In this document: in pieces, positions 15,546-26,416 of the stretch | Position numbering within the stretch: position 1 is the first letter of the stretch | Layout of the letters: each line of letters begins with the position of its first letter | Assembly: GCA_902806565.1 (NCBI GenBank) | Contig: CADCXA010000024.1 | Coordinates: 1-64,000 of the forward strand | Source: Hypoxylon rubiginosum | Taxonomy: Eukaryota; Ascomycota; Sordariomycetes; Xylariales; Hypoxylaceae | DNA: 64,000 nucleotides | Reading direction: 5' to 3' | Notes under the pieces: generated by a model | Told to the model about the DNA's origin: nothing | The model's input: only the letters and a program-made list of their open reading frames with translations | The model's database searches: none | Position numbers and translations under genes: made by a program

Positions 15546-16243
15546 ATTAAAAATATTTATAAAAATAATAATTTTAAATAATAAATTAATAATTTTAAAA
15601 ATATTATATTAATTTATTATTAACGCGTTTTTTTTTTATTATTATAAAAAAACTTTTTATTAAAAAATTAAAATATTATATTTTAATTTTTTATTTTTTA
15701 AATTTAATAATATAAATTATATTAAAGTTTATTATTTTATTATAATTAAATATAAATAAAAATAAAAAACATTAAATTATATTTAAAAATATTATATAAT
15801 TTTATTAAAAACTTATTATAATTTAAAAAGTTTATAAATAATTTTATTTTTTAATTTTATATTAATTATATAAATATATAATTTTAAAGTTTTTAATTTT
15901 ATAAATTTAATAAATATATTTATATTATTTTAAAATTAAATTATAAATTATTATAAAACTAATAAAATTAAAAAACCTTATATTAACTTTAAAAAATACT
16001 TATTATTAAAAATATATTATTATTAAAATAATAATTCTTTTAATATTATACTATAAATACAGTTTATAAAGCTGCGAATAATTATTACTTTAAGTTTCAC
16101 GTAGCTAGGTAGGAGGATATTAACATAGTCAAGGATATAATAGTTATTAGTACCATTATATTTAAAGAAGTTTATAAGGGCGCATTAAAGCTGGATAGTA
16201 GACCAGGGAATATCATCCTTGACCACGGCAGCTCTACTACTTC

Positions 16244-17945
16244 ATGCCTCCGGTCACCCGTGAACAACAGAACAAGTTCGACGTCATCGCGAACGCCAGG
16301 AGCCAGATTCCGGTTGTCCAATTCGGTAGCTTTGTTCCGACGTTCCTCGAGCCATATAGGGGCGCAATTGAAGAAGGCGAAGTTTTCATCACGAACGACA
16401 TATATGATGTCTCAGGTGTAGTGTTTCACTTGAACGACACCATCATCATACTTCCTATATTCGATTCCGGAAATATTGTGCTACGGTCTACTAACTTTGG
16501 CCACATGACGTGAGTTCCCTCCCGGGCCTTTAAACATCGATACAAACAGATCTAACTTGATTATGTAGCGACAACCAGGGTGGCGTATCAGACAGTATGT
16601 CCATCAGCTCCGCCATCTTGAAGACAGCTTGGAGGTGCCCGTTGTGAAGCTTTATTCGAAGGACGTCTACAACCATGTGCTGATGAATGTCTTTGGCCGC
16701 AGCTCCCGTCTGCCAGACTGGTAGAGAAGCGACGTGGCGGCTCTGGTTACCTCCCACAGTGCCGCCGGAGTGCGTTTCTATGAGCTTGTCGATAGATACG
16801 GACTGGAGAAAGTCAGGTCTCCGCATGAAGACTGCCGACGAGCCTGCTAACGCATTCTTATGACTTACGAGGCTGCTACGGACGATCTCCTTGCACGCAA
16901 CCGAGCCGCTGTCTCCCAGCTCATTTATACGCTGATCGACGATATGCGTAGCACGTTCACTGACTTTGTCGACGACGACGGCAAGAGAAACGGTTCCTGG
17001 GCGGCCACATGCACCATGTCGAGGCGTAACGGAAAGCCCATCTTCCACTAGTCCGAGACGTCGCCCCGTTATGTTCAAGATGTTCCTTGGTTACTACTTT
17101 ACGCAAGTCTTCGACCCCTTTTGTATCGTCAGTAACGGGTTCCCTGATCTATCGATGTGTACTTCCCGGAAGGCTGTCTCTTGACGCTGGTCTGCCCGGC
17201 CGCGCAAAGCTGCCGGTCGCACTTTGCGGGACGGACGCTCGACGTGACCCAGGCGCTGCTAAGCTAACGAAACCCAGTCTAGCAAGCCGCTGTAGGATTC
17301 AGCAACTCGTCGCACTTCTCCTGTAGCGGCTTCAAGCCCGACGGTGTGTTCTTCTTGCTCTACCAGGTCGGCTTCGGAGGTCTCCCAGCGCGCCGCAGTG
17401 GTGACGGTTCTGATTGCTGCTAACTCTTCTCATCAGACGATTGTGCTCTATTTTCCGCTCCGCATTGAAGCCAACGAGCCATTTGCGGATTCCGAAGCTG
17501 CTAGCTTCTATCGTGGTGGTAATGCGTAGGACACTATACCGCTTCCTGTCGCGCGGCGATTTCAGCACCTATGACGACCGCTTGTTCACCAAACCATGGG
17601 GTGCCAATGCCTGGCACGCGAAGCAAGAAGTTCCAGCGCCGGTACTCAGCCGACAAGAAGAACCCGCCGGTCGAGTACCTCCCAAGTAAACGCGACAACA
17701 TTCGAGTCACGAGTGGAGCCTTGTGATATGCTCGAATGGATTATCTAGGATGGCGGTGGCCTTGGGGACCTGCTGCCGCGATCCGCTAAGGTCGTTGCGA
17801 AGGAAGTGCACCGCAATCTAGGCACGCTGGAAGGGGCCAGCAAGAACTATGGCGTCATATTCAACCCGGAAGACTTCAGTGTGGAAACGGCCTCGACGGA
17901 GGGCCTGCGTGCTACGATCAAAGCAGAGCGGGCCCCTGGCGGAAA
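16244..17945 (+). pseudogene. Hydantoinase B / 5-oxoprolinase-type pseudogene
   Basis: Clear HyuB-family blocks appear in order: GEVFITNDIYDVSG..HLND (first exon, from ATG 16244), GHMTDNQGGVSDSMSIS after a recognisable intron (16510-16568, GTGAGT...TATGTAG), EDSLEVPVVKLYSKDVYNHV, a DRYGLE block, FTDFVDDDG, FTKPWG near 17,590, and near the end DGGGLGDLLPRSAKVV. In this family the product is the ATP-dependent hydantoinase/oxoprolinase beta half, a cytosolic ring-opening amidohydrolase. The gene is dead: there is a one-base frame break at about 16,615, TAG stops at 16722, 17049 and 17746, and further frame changes in the middle. The retained intron argues against a processed copy. It sits directly at the AT border, so RIP leakage is a plausible cause of the TAG stops. 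The 5' part may be shortened: the usual N-terminal segment before the ITND block is missing or compressed. Confidence 0.85.
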
Positions 17946-18234
17946 AGGGGGAGGAGGAGAAGAAGAAGGAGAACGAGATACCTACCTCCAAGGCAGGTGC
18001 AATGCATACGGCCTCTACATCCATTCGCACAGGGAGTCACCTGCCATAGTAATCTGGCACCAGACTATTTTGTACCACGCACAAAGCAGAAATTTTGGTC
18101 GAAACTTTATCAAATTCTAGAGCCCATACGAAAATTTCGCTCTTCCAACACGCACACATAACTCGCACAAATCAACAGCGCTGCTTCATCCCCAGCACCA
18201 ACAGCACCAGCCACCATCAACCGTGATCTATCAC

Positions 18235-18305
18235 ACAAGTCGCCATCGTCATCGTCATCATCACCGGCATCGTCACCGCCATCGCCATCACCAACTATCA
18301 CCATG
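18235..18305 (+). repeat. Imperfect CAT/CGC trinucleotide microsatellite
   Basis: Runs of catcgtcatcgtcatcatc and catcgtcaccgccatcgcc form an imperfect trinucleotide repeat between the hydantoinase B pseudogene and the helicase relic. Just downstream (from 18303) a short ATG frame of 29 codons leads towards, but does not join, the helicase frame. Confidence 0.6.
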
Positions 18306-18431
18306 GCTACCATTGGGCTCGAACGCAACATATCCGCAGCCGAACAGGTCAAGACCTTAGACGACGGCCATGAAGGTCCTGTAAAGGTCTAAAATCTTAC
18401 ACAGGCAACCCCGAGCTTCATCTTCGCTTCT

Positions 18432-19385
18432 TTGTGCACCGCCATACACATCCACAGGCATATGGGACCAGGCGACATTCTCGTTTTCCTCCCCGGCGCG
18501 GACGAGATTGAGTTGTGTGAACTTCTAACAATGGAAACCGAGAACTTGACCGTTCTACCGCTTTACGGGGCTCTCGCCCAAGACATACAACAGAAAGTTT
18601 TCACCAAGTCACCCAACCGTAGGTGCATTGTCTCTACAAATACAAGCCTAGCGATCCACGGGGTGCGCTACGTTGTTGACGCCGGCCTCGCGAAGTAGAT
18701 GGTGTACAACGCTCGTCTTGGAATGGAAATCTTCCAACTGGGTCCCACGTCTCTCGCTGCAATGAACCAGAGGAAGCGCAAAGCCGGTCGAGCCCAACCT
18801 GGTGTATGTTTCCGATTATACACCAAGGCGGCAGAAGCCGATGCTTCAGAATTAACCAAACCAGCCGTCCGTACTAAGAACCTTAACCTGTTTGTACTTC
18901 AAGCCATAGAGGCTGGTACACCACTTGACAAAAGCCCCCAGCCAACCGACCCTCCTCCCGCCCCTTTCTTTAACGAAGCCGACCCGAAAGCAAGCAAATA
19001 TGGACCAGATACGGCCGAAAGCCTCATGCACAATCATAAGCGTCCGGCCCGAGCCGGTCTCGGTTGGTGTGGCTACGATCGCTTCCATGAATGGCAATCT
19101 CGAGGATTACATATCTCATCGGACATGGTCAAAGAGGAGAAATGAGAGAAAGACCCCACCAAGACGCTCGTATTCCGCTCCGCCGACGACAGCAACGACG
19201 AAGTTAACCTTAATGTCAAGATAGCAAAGACGGAAGTCCCCGAGGAGGATGAACCTATGACTCTCTACGAGAAGATGCACGCTCGTCAAACAAGGCGTGA
19301 GCGTCATGACCCGGGATACGCCGCAAGACGCGGAGGACGTGGAGGACGAGAACACGGAGGGCATGGAGGACGAAGGATTAAATAA
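18432..19385 (+). pseudogene. DEAH-box RNA helicase pseudogene, helicase-C part
   Basis: The frame opens with GDILVFLPGADEIE, continues through LPLYGALAQDIQQKVF, STNTSLAIHGVRYVVDAG (motif V) and NQRKRKAGRAQPG (motif VI) to CFRLYT, and then the start of the HA2 region. This is the C-terminal RecA lobe of a DEAH helicase of the splicing/ribosome type. It is broken in several ways. The first RecA lobe with the Walker A and DEAH boxes is absent. Motif V lacks the three residues normally found between TN and TSL. Motif VI has RK in place of the first GR. TAG (18696) and TGA (19143) interrupt the frame. After the TGA the same frame runs on to TAA 19383 with an acidic stretch and an RGG-rich tail (GGRGGREHGGHGG), whose origin I do not recognise. 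Confidence 0.75.
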
Positions 19386-20389
19386 CCTGATGATGAATTA
19401 TGGGGTTAAAGGCATTGCCGCCTCCCCCTTTCCTCTTTCATCTTCTTCACACAGCACACAGTTGCAAAATTTATCCCCCCCCCCCCTTTTTCGCGTGGGG
19501 GCCCCGTTCGTTTCTAAAGTGATCGGCCTAGGTAGAATGAGGTTATCCAGAGTCGCACTGATTTCAAGTCCGCATTGCCTCCTGATACAGTGGTGAGCCG
19601 CAAGATTCTAACAGGTACGTAGATGGTTCTTAGAGGCTCAAGTATAGGTAGATCTGTAACCCTTACAGGAGAAGGGAGACTAGGTACCTAACTACCTTAA
19701 ATAGGAAAAAGAGAAAAAAGGGGGACAGCGATAGCTCTCGCTATATGAGCTATTTAGACTTATAACGCCGACGCCTGTCCTTTCCTTGCCTTATCTAAAA
19801 AGACCTTGACGCTGGGATTTATTAGATCGATTGTATTTTTTTAACGGGCGGATATATCGTGGAAAGACACTAAGTTATGAACTCGGTATTTGTCTACCTA
19901 GCTTCCAGGCTTCATGATGGCTATGCTACGGAAAAAGACAGAGTCAAGGCCTTTCTGATGAGCAGTGCTATTTATAGTGTTCATATCGTGTTTTTGTGAC
20001 CTCTCTTTTGGCTGCACGTATATTTAGAGCAGGGCTTCTCCCCTTCACCCAGGTAGCTGTCTATCTGATACTAGCGGCTATATTCCTCCCCTGCTGAGAC
20101 ATCATGGTACTGTTCTAGTTGCTGGCAGTAGGTATTGGGAACGACGGCTTAGGTAGAGTGATGGGAATATGCCCATCTGACTTAACTGGCAAGATATTCC
20201 CAGATCAGTACAACATTCATTACCATTCATTACCACTACAGTCTACTACCACCACCACTGCCGCCGTCACTACTAGTAAGTAGTCATCCTCCTCCTTCTC
20301 CCTTTTCTCAGTCATACGGCATTAATTTGATATGTGATTTGACAGACTAATACACGATAGACGTGTCCGTCCACAAGAGTACTCGTGAG
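19386..20389. other. Intergenic; C12 run and pyrimidine-rich leader
   Basis: No credible ORF. It holds a run of 12 C (19475-19486) and a TAGGTACCTA palindrome near 19,681. From about 20,200 it reads like a typical fungal 5' leader (ccattcattaccactacag, CT-rich tract, then ATG 20390). A GTAAGT-like donor near 20,276 and an acceptor at about 20,345 (ttgacag) could remove a leader intron. Confidence 0.5.
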
Positions 20390-21410
20390 ATGCCCATGGC
20401 AGCCAAGGTCGCCGGCGAGATCATTCATGTTGCGAACGTGAATTTCCAACTTGAGCCAACGGTGATCGCCGATGCCTTCGAAGAGAAAGGTTTTGAAGAC
20501 TGCATATTCTATTGGCCCGAGAATCCCGACCCTAACAAGAAGCACCGAGGCTTCTTCTTTGTCCAGTTCAAAGATCACGCCGACGCCGACCAAGGCCGTA
20601 CTACCCTATCCGGCGCCGAGCTCCATGGCCGACCGTTGAAGGTAGGCCGACTCAGAGAGGTAAGTCACTTGCCGTAACCGTAACTATTTTGTAGCCCGAC
20701 TGACAATACATAGGACACTTCTTCCCCTTCCCCCGCCGCGGGTGCTCTCCCTCCCCCCTCGTCTACGCCCCCCAATCCCCGACCCTCACCAGTCGACTTC
20801 TGGGAGGATGATGCAGTGTGGCCCATGGGTCCAATGCCCACGGATTGGAAATTCAATCCCGAGAACCCGGACCTACATATACCGGGAAAGCTTCTTCAGC
20901 CACAACAAGAAGCTTGCGGAGAATTCCCCCTGGGCGGAGATAGCGATTCGATTCGTCAGCACGGGACGCATGAAGTTCCATTCGCGGCAGTACCCGAGTC
21001 CCGCCCCAGACAACGACGAGTTCGTGTCCTCCGTCTTTATCTATATGGTAAAGACAATTACGTCGGAAGACGAGACCGAGCATCGAGAATATCGGCGAGC
21101 CGAGCTTGGAGAGATCGACGGCCTCGAGACCGACGGCTGGGCTGTTTGGGACCACCCTGACAGGCCCTGCGCTCCTCCTCCGAATCGTCGCAGGGAACCG
21201 CGCCAAAGCGATCGGAACAAGGATGTCTTGACAACGAACAATCCCGCCCACGACACCCCCAAGCTCTTCCGACACGAGATCAGGCTTCTCGAGAGCGCGA
21301 GGGGTTGTTCGAAACTGGGAATTCGGGCTCGGTAAGCTTTTGCAGTTCAACTCCGGGATTAATCCAGCTCCAGAGACAGTGGCCCGCAGCATAGCGACGA
21401 TAGTAGACCT
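20390..21410 (+). pseudogene. RRM-coding start fused to an unrecognised, frame-broken segment
   Basis: ATG 20390 opens an RRM-like domain: GEIIHVANVNFQLEPTVI is beta-1/RNP2-like, and HRGFFFVQFKDHADADQG is RNP1-like, where the family consensus is (K/R)GFxFVxF. An intron with GTAAGT at 20660 and acceptor at 20713 joins it in phase to a proline-rich linker and a WEDDAVWPMG segment. Near 20,880 the plausible coding frame shifts by one base to a segment containing SPWAEIAIRFVSTGRMKF and ELGEIDGLETDGWAVWDHP, which stays open to TAA 21333. It then shifts again near 21,330 to enter the helicase tail described next. Two frame breaks in about 450 bases point to a decaying gene, unless they are sequencing errors. 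RRM proteins bind RNA; no more specific role can be assigned. Start: the frame is open upstream only through GTG, so ATG 20390 is the first usable start. Confidence 0.55.
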
Positions 21411-22307
21411 GTAAGTTTGACACCATTGCTATTATGCCATCTTAGAGGTTGACTAACCATACGCTTGAAAGGGGGATGCTGGGCAGCAACCTCGAGCTCA
21501 CACCGCTGGGCAAATGGGCTCACAGTTTTCCGTCCTTCGATTTTCCGCTGGATCCAATCTGGACTCACGGCATCATCGTCGGGCGCATCTGTGTAGCCGA
21601 GATGGCAGTTATCGCCTCTTTGGAGAGCGCTGAGAGGTCCATATTCAGTTGCTCGCCTTTCCACCGAGACGTAGCAGACCTGGCAAGGGCACAATTCGCC
21701 CACCCACTCTCTGAACATCTTATGTCTTGTAACGCATTCGTAGCGTTTGCAAGGGCGAAGAAGGACGAAACCGTCGACATCGGAAATTGGTGCAAGGCAC
21801 ACTTCCTCGACTTCAATGCACTGGAGGAAGTCGAATCGATTCGGGTTCAGGTTATGAGGGGTGTTAACAGTAGATACGGCAGAGGCACTGTGACTTCGAG
21901 GTTGTTTGGTGATGCCGAGTTCGAGACCGGAGTCCGAAAGGCCTTAGCTTTGACCCTCTACCACAATGCCGCCATGCTGAAGGACGCCGACAACGACCTG
22001 TACAGGATGCCCGTCTACGCATTTCATGTCGTCATACACCCGGACAGCGCATTGGTCGGTGGCGCGCACCAGCGGATCGTGAGCAGCAAACTCGTGCTAG
22101 GCGCCAGGCCGTACTGCCAGACTGTCACTACTGTCGATCTGGCGTGGCTGATCGTAAGTCCTACTATATGCCTAGTCCGTTTTTTGGTTGCTAATACACT
22201 CCTAGGACCTGCCGCCCTTCCAAGATGACCGCCTTCCAAAGAGGTACAACGGGGTCGATTTCATAGATCCTGCTGTGAAGACCTCCCTCGACAAGACAAG
22301 GAACTGA
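21230..22307 (+). pseudogene. DEAH helicase C-terminal tail (HA2 + OB fold), no motor domain
   Basis: DTPKLFRHEIRLL followed by LGI (start of HA2) leads, across a frame change near 21,330, to LLQFNSGINPAPETVA. An intron (21411-21471, GTAAGT, branch GACTAAC) joins VDL to GMLGSNLELTPLGKW and FPLDP, the hallmark HA2 block of DEAH helicases. VYAFHVVIHPDSALVGG and VTTVDLAWLI are the OB-fold signature. A last intron (22154-22205) leads to a 33-codon terminal exon ending at TGA 22307. From 21,472 onwards the reading frame and splice sites are flawless. There is no RecA lobe upstream; an RRM-coding segment stands there instead. The piece therefore cannot unwind RNA, and it is either a rearranged remnant or part of an odd fusion with the RRM start. 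The HA2 start here repeats a part also present in the 18.4-19.4 kb relic, so the two are not halves of one gene. Confidence 0.7.
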
Positions 22308-23048
22308 GCCGCATAAATTTTGCCTAGCTAAGAGTTGCACAGCGGAAGCTGATGCTCCTTTTTTCCCTTTTTTTTTGTCCCTGAGATGAGTTTACAAGTT
22401 AAAATTACATAGCAGAAACTAGTGCCTTTTTTTATATTTCTCTCTCTTGTAATAAGTTTAAAATGCACAGCTGAGTCTGAGGTAATTAATTAATTCAAGT
22501 GCCCATTTCGCTCATATTTCCCGAACTTTCAAACTTCGTGTTAAAGCTGAGGTTGATGTCAGAGTCTTTACCTAGACTGGTGGGAGGTTCTCACTCCTGA
22601 TATCTTCAGTTCGCCTGACTTTGGGTTGAAGTGCTAGAGCAGTTTAATGTCGACTCGAGCCGTATCCATATCGTAATGCGTAGCCTCACCATCACGAGAG
22701 TGGGCAACGATAATGGGGACCGGCTTCTCATGGATTCTGATGAAGTAGAGCACACGGGTGGGGGTACTTTTCTTCTTCCTCTCCTCTTCTCAAACATAAG
22801 GTTGCTATGTGTTATATAGGTAGCTACTTGGAGGTGATTTGGTCTTCACCTAGCTCTGTTCAACGGAGGGATTTCCTAATAAAAGATTGATATTAAAGCA
22901 TCGAGTTCTCTATGAAATGAATCAGTCCCGCTGTCTCAGGTTTTCGCAAATTACCTAGGTAGGAACAGATCATCGAACGCATGTTATTCGGACATCAGCA
23001 ACTTGTATTTCATAATTGATTGGTACCTGTATTAAATATCGATCGGGC
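22308..23048. other. Intergenic between convergent genes
   Basis: Holds the 3' flanks of the helicase tail (plus) and the glycosyltransferase (minus), T-rich tracts near 22,360-22,440, and an ACCTAGGTAGG palindromic motif at 22,953. No ORF with family similarity was seen. Confidence 0.5.
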
Positions 23049-24566
23049 TTACTCCCAATCCTTTTCGACGCGCCACTGATCTTCTAGTTTCAAAGCAGTG
23101 TCTTTCACAAGATCGCAGTCTTGGTGGCCCCATTTCTGGCGGAAGATCTCGCGACCAGCCTCAGCGAGTATCCAAAACGCTGTACTGAATCCATTTCCGT
23201 CATAAAAATAAGGCTCGCCCGCTCCTCCATGCTGGCTATTCTGCCATGAGTTCCTGTTCTTGTTTTCGTTCCGGTACTTATATGCACCCATATCATCCAC
23301 AAGGCTAACAAGCTCCCGGAAATAGGCAAGCTCCCTGTGACCCTTGGCTCGCTCATCTCGTTTCTCCGTCACCTCATTGTTACGATCGTCCTGGTCATCT
23401 TCTTTGGTTGAGTCGCTCTGCACCTCCTTTGCTGGCTCTTTCTCTTCTGCTTCGGCCGACTCGATCGGATTCGGGTCGACAAATCTAGGAGTGACATTCA
23501 GGTCGCGATATAGGGCGAGTAGATCCTCCATCACTGTTGAAACGTCATTGATGATACCAACGCGACGATGCCTCATAGTCCATCCGTCCATTTCAAGCCT
23601 GGCATTGAGGTCGCAATCGCTGCCGTAATACGGTATTAATGAATCCCATCCACCTACAGCCTCCAGCGCGGCTCTATTAACCAGCGTCAAGTGATCATAC
23701 TGGAACCAGCGGAAAGCCCAACGTTCCTCGCGTCCCAGCGTTTGGTTTAGCTCGTATAAACAATTTTCATAAAAAGATCTATACCCCGGCTGACCCGCAG
23801 CGACTGGCCTCAGGTCGATTTCGTCTTGCTCGTCATAGAAGAACCAGTCCCTATCACCAGGACGCTGCGTCGTATCTGGTCCGTCCTCAAACGAGAATAC
23901 CAGCACGTCTTGGTGCGAGTAGAAGTAGTACGGCCAACCCCGGGCGCGAGCGGTAGATAAAAAGAAGTTCTGCATCTGAGAGAAGGTCAAAAGAACAGGG
24001 GTCTGGATGATATTCACCCCGAGTCTGCGGAGGCTCCCATAATTTAGATAGAAAGGGTTTTGCAGGCTGAGTCTTCCCTCCGCATTCGAGTCCTGCACGC
24101 CGGTATTCTCCACGATGAAGATCGACTCGGGTGGCCAGCCAGCCGTCAAATAGCTGACCACGCACTGCAGGAGCATTGGCCACATTCGAGTGTAGCCGAT
24201 AAATATTGGCGGCGCGTACGAGAGACCGTACTCTCGATGCAGGCCATGCCGAGGAACGTTGTATTGTGGTATAGGAGGGAGCGCCGCGGTCGATTTCGCA
24301 AGAAGAGGGAACGGATCAGTCACGGACGGGGCGACAAGGGTAGGCGTCGGTTTGTACTTGGGAGGCGCATGAGTGTTCGTCGGACGGCGGTCCTCTTGAG
24401 CTGCAGCATGGTTCGGCCTTCCGCTGTTGATCATGAGGAGGCGTTCCAGCAAGCCTTCGCTATCCACTACGCCGTGGTACAGTGCCACGAGTACGAGCGC
24501 GATAGCAACTAACCCGAATGGAAGGATGAGAGGTCGCAAACCTCTAGGGCTACCGACGAGTATCAT
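23049..24566 (-). CDS. Type II membrane glycosyltransferase (GT2-like, GT-A fold), intact
   Basis: A single exon of 505 aa. A short basic N-terminus (..GSPRGLRP) is followed by one hydrophobic anchor at about residues 12-30, a proline/threonine-rich stem to about residue 110, and then a globular domain. That layout is the classic one for a Golgi-resident type II transferase. Catalytic-domain landmarks are IFIGYTRMWPML, YFYSHQDVLVFS (a possible metal/nucleotide-sugar strand), VGGWDSLIPYYGSDCDLNARL and LEMDGW. The GWD...SDCD...RL pattern resembles GT2-like fungal proteins of unknown substrate. A charged low-complexity insert (EEKEPAKEVQSDSTKEDDQDD) interrupts it at about residues 365-400, probably a surface loop. 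The substrate cannot be read from sequence. The start ATG 24566 precedes the only membrane anchor, and no introns are needed. Confidence 0.7.
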   Translation of the reverse strand: MILVGSPRGLRPLILPFGLVAIALVLVALYHGVVDSEGLLERLLMINSGRPNHAAAQEDRRPTNTHAPPKYKPTPTLVAPSVTDPFPLLAKSTAALPPIPQYNVPRHGLHREYGLSYAPPIFIGYTRMWPMLLQCVVSYLTAGWPPESIFIVENTGVQDSNAEGRLSLQNPFYLNYGSLRRLGVNIIQTPVLLTFSQMQNFFLSTARARGWPYYFYSHQDVLVFSFEDGPDTTQRPGDRDWFFYDEQDEIDLRPVAAGQPGYRSFYENCLYELNQTLGREERWAFRWFQYDHLTLVNRAALEAVGGWDSLIPYYGSDCDLNARLEMDGWTMRHRRVGIINDVSTVMEDLLALYRDLNVTPRFVDPNPIESAEAEEKEPAKEVQSDSTKEDDQDDRNNEVTEKRDERAKGHRELAYFRELVSLVDDMGAYKYRNENKNRNSWQNSQHGGAGEPYFYDGNGFSTAFWILAEAGREIFRQKWGHQDCDLVKDTALKLEDQWRVEKDWE

Positions 24567-26416
24567 GATTAGTTCCTAGAAGAACATATGTCATAGACGA
24601 GCAAAAAGAAAGTCTGACCGTTCTAATAGCTACTTCGGACTCCAATCAACGGATGGAAAGATTCGGGGTTTTAGACAGCATAATGCCGCTGTGCAAGCAA
24701 ACAATGCTTTATTTTTTAAAAAGGGGATACCTACTGTGACGCGTACTTCGGACCGGGATGTAATTAGCAGATCGCGGATCTGCATAACGGGAGCCCCATG
24801 TATCCCGCCCCTTGGCATCGTTGCTATCCCCTGCGTCATCTGCAAGTAACTGTAGTACCTGCCGGGCGGGTCTGCTGGTCCACCCTACATCCTGTCAGCC
24901 TGTACACGATGGTAGTCTTGTGGAATCTAACCTAGTAACAATATTCAAGGAAACATCAAGTAAATTTCAAAGACGTGCTATGATTAGGTAGCTACCAGGT
25001 AGATTAGGTACCAAGTAAAACATTGTCACTTACGCAGAAATATTTTGTTGTCCAGGGTCGGATGCAGATCACCCAAGTTACTGAGAGTGCTCCATTTAAT
25101 TATCTAGGGACCCAATACTTAGACTCGATGTCAAGTCTTGGTACAATACAGTAGGTAGGCCAGCCTGCTGTTGGGCAGTGACAAGAGGAGAATCGTAGCA
25201 ACATCATAGCCTAATTCTACTGTCGAGGCACATATTAGAAACAGTGTAATTCATAAGGTTGTTCTTCCTATACTAAATGCTACTACCATGCATCGAAAGC
25301 GGAGGCGTGAGAGAATCATAGATCGCAAATCACACCCATCACTTCTCAAACATATGAGAAGGTCGTTGGTGCGGCGCGTAGATCTCGAAGAGTCCCGACT
25401 CGACTCGGTGTGAATTGATATCAAGAAATATCTCTAACCATACGCGATTACGAGTTTCCTCCCCGTCTAACTCGTCAATTCCTTTGGTGACAGTACCTGC
25501 TTTGATATCCTTGGACCTACCTATCTAATGGCGCGTGGCTAGACGGGATACCGGATCCCATCTCCTTAGGTATGTAACCTGTTATCTCGTGGGGCCGATT
25601 CTTATTGCGGCTGCTTAGCATATCCGTGTTGTCGACCACGGCACGATTAATGCCGTATGGGATCTGCGTCACCAATAACCCCGAGCACGGTAGTACTGAT
25701 CCGCTTGTAGTTGAATAAGATCCGATACTCGAACCGCGAGGGGAACCCGAATAGCCCCATCGTGCTGGCCCTGCGTACCACATGTTCAAAAGCATCTGTA
25801 GAGTATGAAAGGAGTCCAAACTACCCCTTCGATAATCTCCCTGAATCCCCCGGTTCATTACACGGCGGCTGAAATTCTATGTCGAATAGTATTTTCTTTC
25901 GTCTACGTTGATTAGCACCAATCACCAATCAGGGGGGCACAGGACACGAGACACATTGACTTGGAGGAAAATAAGGGCGGGCCATAATTAATTCATAAAG
26001 AGAGTTCAGCCCGAGCAAAAATCTATCCGGGTATCAAATATGTGTGACAATAATTCTCTCCCCAATGCTCACCCTACTCCTCGCCTCCCCGAAAAGCGCA
26101 CACGAGCCCGTCCCGACCTAAAACACATCTCAAGTGGAATCCCAGGGTTCGCCCCATGCAAATCTGATACACAATGACCAACTAGTACTCTTTACATAGT
26201 CCGAGTTGAGGTTTCCATCTCCGTTAACTCGAAATTCCCCCATATCTCGGCATCTCCCGAAAGTTCTATTTGCGTCAGGGCGCTGAACCAGTCATGTCGG
26301 TGGCTGTGACGTGATAAGAGACTATGGCGTATGAACGTAGACCGAGCCGTGTTTCTCAGCTAACTCCAATGATGTTTCGTTCAAGATATGTTGTCCAACT
26401 ACTGCAACTTCCGAAT
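24567..26416. other. Intergenic, 1.85 kb, no supported gene
   Basis: Contains dispersed TAGGTAGCTACC/TAGGTACC motifs (24,985-25,020). Minus-strand ORFs of 71 and 113 codons (24,630-24,845 and 25,517-25,858) have no recognisable domain, and no splice pattern extends them. It includes the 3' flank of the cyclin gene. Confidence 0.45.

Larger units (their letters stand above)
1..16050. repeat. Left AT-rich, RIP-degraded block (isochore)
   Basis: Almost pure A+T with rare G or C, dense stops in all frames, and poly-A/poly-T runs. The only open frame of any length (2351-2539) is a piece of a decayed retrotransposon. The abrupt change to balanced composition near 16,050-16,100, with a short intermediate zone to about 16,240, is typical of the AT-isochore/gene-island architecture that RIP creates in Pezizomycotina. 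Sub-features that can be made out are listed separately. The remainder (1-645, 840-2300, 5,900-6,100, 6,440-8,640, 8,770-11,900, 12,690-14,650, 15,550-16,050) shows nothing I can identify, though decayed transposons are the likely source. Confidence 0.9.

Noticed and set aside
16530..17078. 182-codon minus-strand ORF
   Set aside because: Antisense shadow of the hydantoinase B pseudogene, whose plus-strand family blocks are unambiguous.
25517..25858. 113-codon minus-strand ORF
   Set aside because: Has an ATG but no domain, signal or splice-joined extension; composition fits chance.
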